DNA of 64,000 nucleotides, from the NCBI RefSeq assembly GCF_900110105.1, contig NZ_FOCL01000004.1:404495-468494 (forward strand). Reading direction: 5' to 3'. Every line of letters begins with the position of its first letter. Position 1 is the first letter of the stretch. Source of the stretch: Mucilaginibacter gossypiicola. GTDB taxonomy: Bacteria > Bacteroidota > Bacteroidia > Sphingobacteriales > Sphingobacteriaceae. Of this stretch, positions 26,131-35,086 are shown piece by piece. The position numbers and the translations under genes are program-made. The notes below the pieces were generated by a model. It was not told the DNA's origin. It did no database searches and saw nothing but the letters and a program-made list of their open reading frames with translations.

Positions 26131-26742
26131 ATGGACCGGCGTACCGTCATTAAAAACCTGGCTTTGATAATAGGAGGGGCAGCATTGCTCCCGGCCTGCT
26201 CACAGGATAAAACAAAGTCGAAGGTTGCACTCAAAAATATCGACATCACTGCCAATCTGGAGCAGTTGATAGGTGATGTTTCGGAAACTATTATTCCCAA
26301 AACAACAACGCCGGGCGCTAAAGACCTGCTATTGCATTTATTTGTATTGAAAATGCTGGATGATTGCTATAAAAAAGAAGATCAGCAGGCATTTGTAACC
26401 GGTATGGAACATTTTGCAGATCAATCTCAAAAATTATATAGTAAAACGTTTGACCAGTTGGATACCAAAACCCGGGAGGCATTTTTACTGGATATAGAAA
26501 AGGAAGGTAAAGCGGAAGAAGCTGCCGCACAGAAAAGCGGCGACAAGAAGGATGCTGCACCGGCCACCCCACCGGCAGGCAAATATTCGCCCGAACTTAA
26601 AAAGTTTTACAGCATCGTAAAAAGGCAAACCATAAACGGTTACACCAATTCAAAATATTTCATGACCAATATAGTGGTATATGAGCTTGTGCCGGGCAGG
26701 TACAATGCACATTTCCCTTATAAACAAAAGCAAGCAGTATAA
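26131..26742 (+). CDS. Gluconate 2-dehydrogenase subunit 3-type small subunit (lipoprotein)
   Basis: 203 residues. The N-terminus combines an RR motif (DRRTVIKNLALIIGGAALL) with a lipobox L-P-A-C at about residue 23, suggesting Tat export of a lipidated protein. The core has the family pattern LEQLIGDVSETIIPKTTTPG and ends with PGRYNAHFPYK, typical of gamma subunits of FAD-dependent sugar/gluconate dehydrogenases. A 25-residue Lys/Ala/Pro-rich insertion lies around 125-150. Such subunits carry the signal peptide for, and escort, the GMC catalytic subunit, here encoded 3 bp downstream. Together they would form a periplasmic dehydrogenase. Confidence 0.9.
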   Translation: MDRRTVIKNLALIIGGAALLPACSQDKTKSKVALKNIDITANLEQLIGDVSETIIPKTTTPGAKDLLLHLFVLKMLDDCYKKEDQQAFVTGMEHFADQSQKLYSKTFDQLDTKTREAFLLDIEKEGKAEEAAAQKSGDKKDAAPATPPAGKYSPELKKFYSIVKRQTINGYTNSKYFMTNIVVYELVPGRYNAHFPYKQKQAV

Positions 26743-26745
26743 GTA

Positions 26746-28461
26746 ATGGCTAATTTAAATATCGACAGCGTTAAGGAACGCACCTTCGACGCGATAGTAA
26801 TTGGCTCGGGTATGAGCGGGGGATGGGCTGCTAAAGAGTTTACAGATAAAGGGTTGAAAACGCTGATATTGGAGCGGGGCCGCGATGTAAAACACATAAA
26901 AGACTATCCCACTACCAATATGTACCCCTGGGAGTTTGAGCACCGCGGCGAATTGCCGATGGCTGTTCAGGAGGCTAATCCAATAGTAAACCGCTGCTAT
27001 GCATTTGGCGAAAGTGCTGCACATTTTTTTGTTAAAGATGCCGAGCATCCCTATATACAGGATAAACCATTCGATTGGATCCGCGGGTACCAGGTTGGCG
27101 GTAAATCACTGCTTTGGGCACGTCAAACCCAGCGCTGGAGCGATTTTGATTTTGAAGGTCCCGCCCGCGACGGTTTCGCTGTCGACTGGCCTATCCGTTA
27201 TAAGGATATTGCGCCATGGTATAGTTATGTAGAGAAATTTGCCGGGATCTCCGGCAACCGCGACGGTATTGCCGAATTGCCGGACGGGGAGTTTCTACCC
27301 GCATTTCCATTAAATACTGTTGAAGAATATTTCCGAGATCACGTAAAAAGCAATTACAAAAACCGCTACGTGATCAGCGCACGTTGTGCACACTTGTCAA
27401 CCCCTAACCAGATCCATTTAGATCAGGGGCGTGTACAATGTCAAAGGCGCACTATATGCGAGCGTGGTTGTCCGTTTGGCGGGTATTTCAGCGCAAATGC
27501 TACTACCATTCCATGGGCTTTAAAATCAGGACACGCAACACTAAGGCCATTCTCGGTAGTGGAATCCATTATTTATGATGAGAAGCTTGGCAAAGCAACC
27601 GGAGTAAGGGTTATTGATACCAACACCAAAGAAGCTATTGAGTATTACGCCAAAGTAATCTTTGTGAATGCAGCAGCGTTAAATACCAACCTGATATTGC
27701 TTAACTCCAAATCGCACCGATTCCCTAATGGCTTGGGTAACGATAGCGGTGTGCTGGGTAAATATGTGGCGTTCCATAACTATTCGGCCCATATTGGTGC
27801 CGAGTATGATGGCGCTAAGGAATGGACTACAGATGGTCGTAATCCTGCCGGCGGCGGTTATATTCCAAGGTTCAGGAACGTATATAAACAGGAGACAGAC
27901 TTTTTGCGTGGCTACGCTTCCGGCTTTGGCGCGTATAGATATCCGCAACGTAGCTGGGATGGTGTAGGCAGTAGCCTGAAAGATAACCTGGCTAATAAAG
28001 AGCTTGGTCCGTGGCATGTAGGCTCGCACATGATGGGCGAAACTATTCCGAAGGAAAGCAATTTTGTAAGCCTCGATGACAAGCAGAAAGACGCCTGGGG
28101 AGTACCATTGCTGAAAATGAACATCGATTATGACGATAACGATGAAAAAATGAAAAAGGACTATGTGGAGCAGTTAACCGAGATGTTTACCAGTGCAGGC
28201 TTTACCAATATCAAAGCCAGTACTGATAGACGGGCACCGGGTTTGGATATCCACGAAATGGGTGGCGCACGCATGGGTAATGATCCTAAAACATCGATAT
28301 TAAACAAGTGGAACCAGGTGCACAGTGTTAAAAACGTATTTGTTACCGATGGCGCCAGCATGACCTCAACCTCATGCCAAAACCCATCATTAACCTATAT
28401 GGCCTTTACCGCGCGTGCTGCTGATTATGCTATGAGCGAGATGAAGAAGGGGAATATTTAG
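26746..28461 (+). CDS. GMC-family FAD-dependent sugar dehydrogenase, catalytic subunit (paralogue 1)
   Basis: 571 residues without a signal peptide; export is presumably by piggy-back on the small subunit encoded 3 bp upstream. Rossmann FAD motif IGSGMSGGWAAKEF starts at residue 19, with ILERGRD at the end of the second strand. The catalytic pair of GMC enzymes is His503 (HEMGGARMG) and Asn546 (CQNPSLTYMAF). A Cys triad C232-x5-C238-x3-C242 (QCQRRTICERGCPFG) may bind an iron-sulfur cluster as in FAD-glucose dehydrogenase. It would oxidise a sugar or glycoside hydroxyl and pass electrons to cytochrome c (candidate at 36777). Prefers CGC for Arg, in contrast to its paralogue at 28699. Confidence 0.92.
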   Translation: MANLNIDSVKERTFDAIVIGSGMSGGWAAKEFTDKGLKTLILERGRDVKHIKDYPTTNMYPWEFEHRGELPMAVQEANPIVNRCYAFGESAAHFFVKDAEHPYIQDKPFDWIRGYQVGGKSLLWARQTQRWSDFDFEGPARDGFAVDWPIRYKDIAPWYSYVEKFAGISGNRDGIAELPDGEFLPAFPLNTVEEYFRDHVKSNYKNRYVISARCAHLSTPNQIHLDQGRVQCQRRTICERGCPFGGYFSANATTIPWALKSGHATLRPFSVVESIIYDEKLGKATGVRVIDTNTKEAIEYYAKVIFVNAAALNTNLILLNSKSHRFPNGLGNDSGVLGKYVAFHNYSAHIGAEYDGAKEWTTDGRNPAGGGYIPRFRNVYKQETDFLRGYASGFGAYRYPQRSWDGVGSSLKDNLANKELGPWHVGSHMMGETIPKESNFVSLDDKQKDAWGVPLLKMNIDYDDNDEKMKKDYVEQLTEMFTSAGFTNIKASTDRRAPGLDIHEMGGARMGNDPKTSILNKWNQVHSVKNVFVTDGASMTSTSCQNPSLTYMAFTARAADYAMSEMKKGNI

Positions 28462-28464
28462 TTT

Positions 28465-28579
28465 GCAGTTTTGAGTAGACAGTAGGCAGTTGAAAAGTGT
28501 TGATGTTTGATTAAGCTGCTAATAAAGAAATGGGAGCGAACGGCCGACAGATAACTGCCAACTGCCAACCGAAAACTGC
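28465..28579. repeat. Inverted repeat with GCAGTTTT / GGCAGTT words
   Basis: In the 237-bp gap between the two GMC genes: GCAGTTTT and GGCAGTTG at the left (28465-28492) face CAACTGCCAACTGCCAAC and GAAAACTGC at the right (28556-28579). It can fold into a long imperfect hairpin. No protein is encoded. Confidence 0.6.
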
Positions 28580-28622
28580 TAACTGATAAAGAGGCTATGT
28601 GTAAAAAAAACACAATGTAATT

Positions 28623-28651
28623 TTGGAAAATGAATTTTATTCATACATTTA
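28623..28651 (+). promoter_or_regulatory. Probable Bacteroidota-type promoter for the second GMC gene
   Basis: TTG at 28623-28625 and TACATTTA at 28644-28651 with 18 bp between, close to the -33 TTG / -7 TAnnTTTG consensus of this phylum (last base differs). It lies about 47 bp before the ATG at 28699 and behind an inverted repeat that may end the upstream transcript. Confidence 0.45.
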
Positions 28652-28698
28652 GCGAGATAACCAAGTACTAAACAAATTAAACTAATCATATTATTCGT

Positions 28699-30378
28699 AT
28701 GTCTGCAAACACTTATGACGCAATAGTCATTGGCTCAGGAATTTCAGGCGGGTGGGCTGCCAAGGAACTTACACAAAAGGGTTTGAAAACCATCATGCTT
28801 GAGCGTGGTCGTAATATCGAGCATATTAAAGATTACGTAAACGCAACCAAAGATCCATGGGAATTTCCGCACAGAGGAGGCCGTACCCAAAAAATGATCG
28901 ATGATTACCCGGTTCTTAAGCGCGACTATCCGTTAAATGAAACAAACCTTGACTATTGGGCAAGTGACAAAGACAGCCCTTACACCGAAATCAAAAGGTT
29001 CGACTGGTTCCGTGGTTATCACGTAGGTGGTCGTTCACTAATGTGGGGACGCCAGTCGTATCGTTGGGCTGATGTTGACTTTGAAGCCAACTTAAAAGAT
29101 GGCATCGCTGTTGATTGGCCTATCCGTTATAAAGATATTGCTCCATGGTATAGCTATGCCGAGCAATTTGCCGGTATCTCTGGTAATAAAGATGGTTTAC
29201 CAATTCTTCCTGATGGCGATTTTATGCCACCTATGGAAATGAACGTAGTTGAAAAAGACGTTTCAAAACGCCTTAAAGAATTCTATAAAGAAGCACGTCA
29301 CATGATCATTGGTCGCACAGCCAATATCACGGTGCCGCATAATAACCGTACAAACTGCCAGTACCGTAATAAATGCTGGTTAGGTTGTCCGTTCGGAGCT
29401 TATTTCAGCACACAATCGGCTACTTTGCCTGCAGCTATGGCTACTGGTAATTTAACCGTTCGTCCTTGGTCTATCGTTACCAAAATATTGTACGATAAAG
29501 ACACCAAAAAAGCTAAAGGCGTAGAAGTACTGGATGCTGAAACCAATAAAACATATGAATACTTCGCTAAGATCGTATTCGTAAACGCTTCGACCATTAA
29601 CTCGGCCTGGATCCTGATGAACTCAGCAACTGATGTTTGGGAAGGCGGTTTAGGCAGCAGTAGCGGTGAGTTGGGCCACAACCTGATGGACCACCACCTT
29701 AATGTTAGCGCTTATGGCAGGATTGAAGGCTATGAGGATAAATATTATTTCGGTCGCCGTGCAAATGGTTTCTATATCCCGCGCTACCGTAACCTCAACG
29801 GCGAAAAGCGTGATTATATCCGTGGGTTCGGTTACCAGGGGTCGGCAAGCCGCGAAGGCTGGAGCCGTGATATTGCCGAACTGAACATAGGCGGTGCATT
29901 TAAGGATGCGTTGACTGAACCAGGTTCATGGCATATAGGTATGGGCGCTTTCGGCGAAACATTGCCTTACCACGACAACAAAGTTACTATCGACAAAACC
30001 AAAAAAGATAAATGGGGCTTGCCTGTTGTTGCCATTGATGCCGAATTAAAAGCAAACGAGCTGAAAATGCGTATCGATATGGAAAAAGACGGTAAAGAAA
30101 TGCTTGAAGCAATTGGCGCTAAAGATGTGCAAACATCCAGCACTAATCCGTTCCTTGGCCGTGGTATTCACGAAATGGGTACTGCACGTATGGGCCGCGA
30201 TCCAAAAACCTCAGTATTAAACCAATGGAACCAGGTTTGGGATGCTAAAAACGTATTTGTTACTGACGGATCATGTATGACATCTGCAGCATGCCAAAAC
30301 CCATCGCTTACCTATATGGCATTAACTGCACGTGCTGCTAACTATGCAGTTGACGCACTTAAAAAGGGAGAAATTTAA
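28699..30378 (+). CDS. GMC-family FAD-dependent sugar dehydrogenase, catalytic subunit (paralogue 2)
   Basis: 559 residues, no signal peptide, clearly paralogous to the 26746 product along its length. FAD motif VIGSGISGGWAAKEL at 10-24, MLERGRN at 33-39, Cys triad C220-x5-C226-x3-C230 (NCQYRNKCWLGCPFG), catalytic His491 (HEMGTARMG) and Asn534 (CQNPSLTYMAL). Its likely small subunit is encoded two genes downstream at 31964, not next to it, which suggests that the Gfo/Idh gene was inserted between them or that subunits are shared. Arg codons are mostly CGT and the gene has its own promoter candidate, so it may be expressed more strongly than paralogue 1. Likely a periplasmic glucoside/sugar dehydrogenase; substrate unknown. 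Confidence 0.92.
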   Translation: MSANTYDAIVIGSGISGGWAAKELTQKGLKTIMLERGRNIEHIKDYVNATKDPWEFPHRGGRTQKMIDDYPVLKRDYPLNETNLDYWASDKDSPYTEIKRFDWFRGYHVGGRSLMWGRQSYRWADVDFEANLKDGIAVDWPIRYKDIAPWYSYAEQFAGISGNKDGLPILPDGDFMPPMEMNVVEKDVSKRLKEFYKEARHMIIGRTANITVPHNNRTNCQYRNKCWLGCPFGAYFSTQSATLPAAMATGNLTVRPWSIVTKILYDKDTKKAKGVEVLDAETNKTYEYFAKIVFVNASTINSAWILMNSATDVWEGGLGSSSGELGHNLMDHHLNVSAYGRIEGYEDKYYFGRRANGFYIPRYRNLNGEKRDYIRGFGYQGSASREGWSRDIAELNIGGAFKDALTEPGSWHIGMGAFGETLPYHDNKVTIDKTKKDKWGLPVVAIDAELKANELKMRIDMEKDGKEMLEAIGAKDVQTSSTNPFLGRGIHEMGTARMGRDPKTSVLNQWNQVWDAKNVFVTDGSCMTSAACQNPSLTYMALTARAANYAVDALKKGEI

Positions 30379-30416
30379 TCTGCATCACATAAAAACAACC
30401 TAATAAAAAACACCCT

Positions 30417-31844
30417 ATGACTGAAGAAAAGGACAAAACCCCAAACCCGTCAAGACGGCAATTTATCAAAAGCAGCGCTATTGCAGCCGCTGGTTTTATG
30501 ATAGTTCCGCGCCATGTTTTGGGCGGTAAAGGTTTTATAGCTCCAAGCGACAAGTTATTGATTGCCGGCGTAGGTGCCGGTGGTAAAGGCCAAAGCGATA
30601 TTGCTAACTTTTACAAAAGCGGTAAAGCTGAAATCGCTTTCCTGTGCGACGTGGACGACAGAAGATCGGCCAAATCACGCAGCGATTTCCCTAAAGCAAA
30701 GTATTATAAAGACTGGCGCGAAATGTTTGACAAAGAACACAAGCATTTTGATGCCGTATCGGTTTCAACACCAGACCATAACCATGCTATCATCACATAC
30801 AATGCGATGCAGTTAAACAAGCACGTTTATGTTCAGAAACCATTAACCCATGACATTTGGGAAGCTCGTATGTTAACCGAGGCTGCCAAAAAATATAAAG
30901 TGGTAACACAAATGGGTAACCAGGGTTCATCAAACGATGGCACACGTTTACTTTCAGAGTGGTATGATGCCGACCTGATTGGTGATGTACACACCGTTTA
31001 TTGCTGGACAAACCGCCCTGTTTGGCCACAAGGTATTGCATGGCCGCCGCCACAGCCAAACATCCCTAAAGAGTTGGATTGGGACCTGTGGTTAGGTACA
31101 GCGCCTAAAAAAGACTACGTTGATAAACTTGTACCATTTAACTGGCGCGGCTGGTGGGATTATGGAACCGGTGCCCTTGGCGATATGGGCTGTCACCTGG
31201 TTGAGGCTCCTTTCCGCGTGTTGGGTATCCAGTATGCAAAAGATGTTCAGGCCAGCGTTGGCAGCGTTTATGTAGATGAGTTTAAAGAAGGTCACTTCCC
31301 TGAAAGCTGCCCTCCGTCAAGCCACATCACATTAACATTCCCTAAAACCGAAAAAACTAAAGGTGATGTTACCCTTCACTGGATGGACGGTGGTATTCAG
31401 CCTGAAAGACCTGTTGAGTTGTTAGCAAGCGAAAAATTTGGCGGCGAAGAAGGCAACGGTACATTATTCATCGGAACAAAAGGAAAAATGTATGCAAGTA
31501 CTTATTCTGATGCGCCAACGTTGTTACCAAAATCATTGACCAAAGATGCAAAAGCTCCGCAAAAATGGGCTCGCGTACCAGGCGGTGCCGAAGGTCACTA
31601 CGCACAATGGGTTGAAGGTTGTATCGCCGGTTACGGTAAAACAGAGCTAAGCTCATCGTTTGATAAGGCTGGTCCGCTTACGGAGGCATTATTGATGGCA
31701 AACCTTGCGGTTCGCGGTCATGAGTTGCAAGGCGGCAGGGTAAAATTAGTTTGGGACAACCAGGCTATGAAAGTTACCAACTTTGATGCAGTTAACCAAT
31801 ACATAAAACGCGATTACCGCGAAGGTTTCGTGTTAAAAGCGTAA
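30417..31844 (+). CDS. Tat-exported Gfo/Idh/MocA family oxidoreductase
   Basis: 475 residues with a twin-arginine signal (SRRQFIKSSAIAAAGFMIV), so it is exported folded, probably with its cofactor bound. The N-terminal Rossmann domain starts at KLLIAGVGAGGKGQSDIANF; the Gfo/Idh signature is seen in VSVSTPDHNHAIITYNAMQL and the catalytic-type Lys in HVYVQKPLTHDIWEAR (E-K-P is Q-K-P here). The C-terminal domain contains GDMGCHLVEAPFRVLG. Relatives act in inositol, sugar acid and keto-sugar conversion, and some Tat-exported members catalyse redox-neutral glycoside reactions with tightly bound NAD. It sits between a GMC dehydrogenase and its small subunit. Confidence 0.9.
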   Translation: MTEEKDKTPNPSRRQFIKSSAIAAAGFMIVPRHVLGGKGFIAPSDKLLIAGVGAGGKGQSDIANFYKSGKAEIAFLCDVDDRRSAKSRSDFPKAKYYKDWREMFDKEHKHFDAVSVSTPDHNHAIITYNAMQLNKHVYVQKPLTHDIWEARMLTEAAKKYKVVTQMGNQGSSNDGTRLLSEWYDADLIGDVHTVYCWTNRPVWPQGIAWPPPQPNIPKELDWDLWLGTAPKKDYVDKLVPFNWRGWWDYGTGALGDMGCHLVEAPFRVLGIQYAKDVQASVGSVYVDEFKEGHFPESCPPSSHITLTFPKTEKTKGDVTLHWMDGGIQPERPVELLASEKFGGEEGNGTLFIGTKGKMYASTYSDAPTLLPKSLTKDAKAPQKWARVPGGAEGHYAQWVEGCIAGYGKTELSSSFDKAGPLTEALLMANLAVRGHELQGGRVKLVWDNQAMKVTNFDAVNQYIKRDYREGFVLKA

Positions 31845-31873
31845 TTTAGGAATACGTGATTAGTTGGGAAGAG

Positions 31874-31902
31874 GCTTACGAAGTTTCTAAAACTTCGTAA
31901 GC
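31874..31902. repeat. Perfect 13-bp hairpin between 30417 and 31964 genes
   Basis: GCTTACGAAGTTT and its exact complement AAACTTCGTAAGC, separated by CTA. There is no T-tract, so it is more likely an mRNA-processing or stability hairpin, or a repeat, than a terminator. Confidence 0.6.
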
Positions 31903-31935
31903 TTGGTAAACACTAATTCACTAACCCAACTAATT

Positions 31936-31961
31936 CACTAATTCATTAAATCAATAATTAA
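31936..31961 (+). repeat. 26-bp direct repeat before a start codon (copy 1)
   Basis: The 26 bp at 31936-31961 (beginning CACTAATTCATTAAATC) are identical to 53403-53428. Both copies stand immediately upstream of a start codon (31964 and 53435) and belong to a run of CACTAATTCACTAA-type words. Confidence 0.65.
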
Positions 31962-31963
31962 AC

Positions 31964-32530
31964 ATGAATAGAAGAGAAGCGATAGGCAGGGTAGGTTTGA
32001 TCCTTGGCGGTACCATCATCGGCGCCGAGTTTTTCATCTCCGGATGTAAATCATCTTCGCCAAAAGTAAACGATCTTTTTACACAGGATGATGTGGCCCT
32101 GATGGACGAAATTGGCGAAACCATTTTGCCTGCAACCTCAACCCCAGGTGCTAAAGCAGCCGAAATTGGCAAGTTTATGACCGTAATGGTACAGGATTGC
32201 TACACTGCCGATGATCAGAAAATTTTCACTAAAGGTTTGAAAGACCTGAATGATGCAAGCGACAAAAAATATGGTAAAAAGTTTCTGGAGGCTACTCCGG
32301 AGCAGCGTACCGAGCTGTTAACTGCGCTTGACAAAGAACAAAAAGATTATACCAAAACTAAAAAGCCTGAAGATCCTAACCATTACTTCAGAATGCTGAA
32401 AGAATTAACCCTGCTGGGTTTCTTCACTTCAAAACCGGGTGCTACACAGGCATTACGTTATATTGCCGTTCCGGGTAAATATGATGGTAACCTGCCATAC
32501 AAAAAAGGCGATAAAGCCTGGGCAACCTAA
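31964..32530 (+). CDS. Gluconate 2-dehydrogenase subunit 3-type small subunit (lipoprotein), paralogue 2
   Basis: 188 residues, paralogous to the 26131 product. N-terminal RR motif (MNRREAIGRVGLILGGTIIG) and a lipobox I-S-G-C around residue 28 suggest an exported lipoprotein. Core VALMDEIGETILPATSTPGA and C-terminus VPGKYDGNLPYKKGD match the family. It is the expected escort and structural subunit for a GMC dehydrogenase; the nearest unpaired one is at 28699, separated by the Gfo/Idh gene. Ends before a strong hairpin at 32585. Confidence 0.9.
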   Translation: MNRREAIGRVGLILGGTIIGAEFFISGCKSSSPKVNDLFTQDDVALMDEIGETILPATSTPGAKAAEIGKFMTVMVQDCYTADDQKIFTKGLKDLNDASDKKYGKKFLEATPEQRTELLTALDKEQKDYTKTKKPEDPNHYFRMLKELTLLGFFTSKPGATQALRYIAVPGKYDGNLPYKKGDKAWAT

Positions 32531-32584
32531 AAAATTGCAATATCAATTGATCATACCTTTGGTGATTATCCCAATGAAATTATT

Positions 32585-32621
32585 GTCAAAAACAGCATTA
32601 TGATGTAATGCTGTTTTTGAC
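32585..32621. terminator. Bidirectional hairpin terminator
   Basis: Perfect 16-bp stem, GTCAAAAACAGCATTA (32585-32600) with its complement (32606-32621), 5-nt loop TGATG. The stem contains A5/T5 tracts just outside the GC part, so it can act as a terminator on both strands and divides the sugar block. Confidence 0.75.
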
Positions 32622-32676
32622 GTATACAATCGATTGAGAAGCCTTTAATTCAAAACATCAACCCCAACAAAAACAA

Positions 32677-33828
32677 ATGAAATTAAGATTAGGAATGATT
32701 GGCGGCGGACAAGGTGCCTTTATTGGTGCTGTGCACCGCATAGCCGCCCGTATTGATGGCGAATATGAACTGGTTTGCGGCGCTTTTAGCAGCAATGCCG
32801 AAAAATCGCAAGCCAGCGGCCTTTTGCTGGGCTTACCTGCAAGCCGCTCATACAGCTCATACCAGGAACTAATTGAAAAAGAAAAGCAACTGCCCGAGAA
32901 CGAGCGCGTGCAGGTGATCAGCATCGTAACGCCAAACCACGTGCATTTTGCCCCAACCAAAATGGCGCTGGAGAATGGTTTTCACGTGGTGCTTGATAAA
33001 CCCATGACCTTTTCGCTTGAAGAGGCTAAAGAACTGGAAAAAGTAGTAAAGGCGTCAGGTAAACTGTTTTGCCTTACACACACTTACACCGGCTACCCGA
33101 TGATTAAGGAAGCTAAGCAGCTGATAAAAGCAGGTGCCATAGGTGCTGTTAAAAAAGTTTACGTTGAGTATCCGCAGGGATGGTTAAGTACATTTTTAGA
33201 AGGAGAAGATAACAAACAGGCTTCATGGCGTACCGATCCGGGTAAAAGCGGGATTGCAGGTGCTATGGGCGATATAGGTACACACGCCTTTAACCTGGCC
33301 GAGTACGTTACAGGTTTAGAGGTGACAAAAATTTGCGCTGATATCAACATTGTAGTTCCTGGCCGCAAGCTGGACGACGATGGCGCTGCCTTATTGAAAT
33401 TCAACAATGGTGCAAGCGGCGTACTTACTGCTACCCAGATTGCTGCCGGCGAAGAAAATAATGTGAAGATCAGGGTTTATGGTGAAAAAGGTGGTTTAGA
33501 ATGGCACCAAAGTGATGCTAATTCATTAACTGTGATGTACACCGATAAACCTGCCGAAACCTGGCGTACGGGCGGTGGTTATACCAGTTCATTCGCGCAG
33601 CATAATACACGTACACCTGCCGGCCACCCGGAAGGTTATTTGGAAGCTTTTGCCAACCTGTACCGTAACTTCGCTTTAACAGTAAAAGCCGGTTTGGAAG
33701 GTAAAGAAGCTACTCCTGAAGAATTGGATTTCCCTGGTATCGAAGAAGGTGTTCGCGGAATGGCCTTTATCGAAAATGTGATAGCATCAGGTAAGTCGGA
33801 CCTTAAATGGACTGATTTCACTATTTAA
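32677..33828 (+). CDS. Cytoplasmic Gfo/Idh/MocA family oxidoreductase
   Basis: 383 residues with no signal peptide. Starts directly with the NAD(P)-binding strand LRLGMIGGGQGAFIGAVHRI (GxGxxA-like motif), then VSIVTPNHVHFAPTKMALEN and HVVLDKPMTFSLEEAKEL with the conserved catalytic Lys in D-K-P, and the active-site region GAMGDIGTHAFNLAEYVTGL with the D-x-x-x-H pair. As a cytosolic enzyme it probably reduces an imported keto-sugar or interconverts it with NAD(P)H. Forms an operon with the TIM-barrel gene 26 bp downstream. Confidence 0.9.
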   Translation: MKLRLGMIGGGQGAFIGAVHRIAARIDGEYELVCGAFSSNAEKSQASGLLLGLPASRSYSSYQELIEKEKQLPENERVQVISIVTPNHVHFAPTKMALENGFHVVLDKPMTFSLEEAKELEKVVKASGKLFCLTHTYTGYPMIKEAKQLIKAGAIGAVKKVYVEYPQGWLSTFLEGEDNKQASWRTDPGKSGIAGAMGDIGTHAFNLAEYVTGLEVTKICADINIVVPGRKLDDDGAALLKFNNGASGVLTATQIAAGEENNVKIRVYGEKGGLEWHQSDANSLTVMYTDKPAETWRTGGGYTSSFAQHNTRTPAGHPEGYLEAFANLYRNFALTVKAGLEGKEATPEELDFPGIEEGVRGMAFIENVIASGKSDLKWTDFTI

Positions 33829-33854
33829 TTTACCATCTACTTAAAACAAAAAAC

Positions 33855-34907
33855 ATGACTACTATAAAAGGACCTGCCATATTTATAGCACAATTTATAG
33901 GAGACGCGGCACCATTTAACAGCCTTGAATCTATTTGTCAATGGGCAGCTGGCCTGGGTTATAAAGGCGTTCAGCTGCCAACAAACGATACCCGTTTCAT
34001 TGATTTGCAAAAAGCTGCCGAAAGCAAAACTTATGCTGATGAGATTAAGGGTATAGTAAATGCCGCCGGTTTGGAAATTACCGAACTATCAACTCACCTG
34101 CAAGGTCAGCTGGTAGCTGTAAACCCGGTTTATGATGCACTGTTTGATGGTTTTGCACCTGAACATCTGCGCGGTAACCCGGCCGAAAGACAAAAATGGG
34201 CTGTACAGCAATTGAAATATGCTGCACAGGCATCAAAAAATTTAGGTTTAAATGCATCGGTTACATTTAGCGGTGCGCTGCTTTGGCCTATGGTATACCC
34301 ATGGCCTCAACGCCCTGCCGGTATTGTTGAAACGGCTTTTGGCGAATTAGCTAAACGCTGGACACCGATTTTGGATGTTTACGAAGAGAACGGCATCGAC
34401 CTTTGCTATGAGATTCACCCGGGCGAAGACCTGCATGACGGTATCACTTACGAGATGTTCCTTGATCATGTAAAAGGCCACAAACGTGCTAACTTACTGT
34501 ATGATCCGTCGCATTTTGTATTGCAATGCCTGGATTACCTGGAGTATATTGATCTGTATCATGAACGTATCAAAATGTTCCATGTTAAGGATGCCGAGTT
34601 TAACCCAACCGGGCGCCAGGGTGTTTATGGAGGCTACCAAAACTGGGTTAACCGTGCCGGTCGTTTCCGTTCATTGGGCGATGGACAGGTTGATTTTAAA
34701 TCGATCTTTAGCAAATTAACACAATATGATTACAAAGGATGGGCTGTGCTTGAATGGGAATGCGCGCTTAAACATCCGGAAGACGGCGCAAGAGAAGGTG
34801 CCCAATTCATCAAAGATCATATTATCCGTGTAACAGAACGTGCTTTTGACGATTTCGCAGCATCAGGTTCTGATGACGCATTTAACAGGAAGACGTTGGG
34901 GATATAA
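33855..34907 (+). CDS. Cytoplasmic sugar isomerase/epimerase-like TIM barrel
   Basis: 350 residues, no signal peptide; xylose-isomerase-like TIM barrel. Recognisable elements are LCYEIHPGEDLHDGITYEMF (metal-ligand Glu/His on strands 5-6), NLLYDPSHFVLQCLDYLEYI and KMFHVKDAEFNPTGRQG, followed by GQVDFKSIFSKL and AVLEWECALKHPEDGAREGA. This subgroup is commonly found next to Gfo/Idh/MocA genes in Bacteroidota and acts as sugar epimerase/isomerase. It lies 26 bp after the 32677 gene and probably works on the same substrate. Confidence 0.88.
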   Translation: MTTIKGPAIFIAQFIGDAAPFNSLESICQWAAGLGYKGVQLPTNDTRFIDLQKAAESKTYADEIKGIVNAAGLEITELSTHLQGQLVAVNPVYDALFDGFAPEHLRGNPAERQKWAVQQLKYAAQASKNLGLNASVTFSGALLWPMVYPWPQRPAGIVETAFGELAKRWTPILDVYEENGIDLCYEIHPGEDLHDGITYEMFLDHVKGHKRANLLYDPSHFVLQCLDYLEYIDLYHERIKMFHVKDAEFNPTGRQGVYGGYQNWVNRAGRFRSLGDGQVDFKSIFSKLTQYDYKGWAVLEWECALKHPEDGAREGAQFIKDHIIRVTERAFDDFAASGSDDAFNRKTLGI

Positions 34908-34914
34908 AACCACC

Positions 34915-35009
34915 CATGTCATTGCGAGGAGGAACGACGAAGCAATCGCATGCTATACAGGGCCACTCTGTAAAGCATGCGATTGCCGCGCTACGCTCGC
35001 AATGACATG
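34915..35009. repeat. GTCATTGCGAGG palindromic repeat (complete copy)
   Basis: Begins CATGTCATTGCGAGGAGGAA and ends CTACGCTCGCAATGACATG; the inner arms GCAATCGCATGC / GCATGCGATTGC also pair. It shares over 30 identical bases at its left arm with the copy at 59325-59420. A further fragment (GTCATTGTGAGGAATGATGAA) follows at about 35019. Confidence 0.85.
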
Positions 35010-35086
35010 TAGTGTTTCCGTCATTGTGAGGAATGATGAAGGATTTTCAATTTTGTCATGGGTAGCGATAGCGAAAGACCAGTCTC

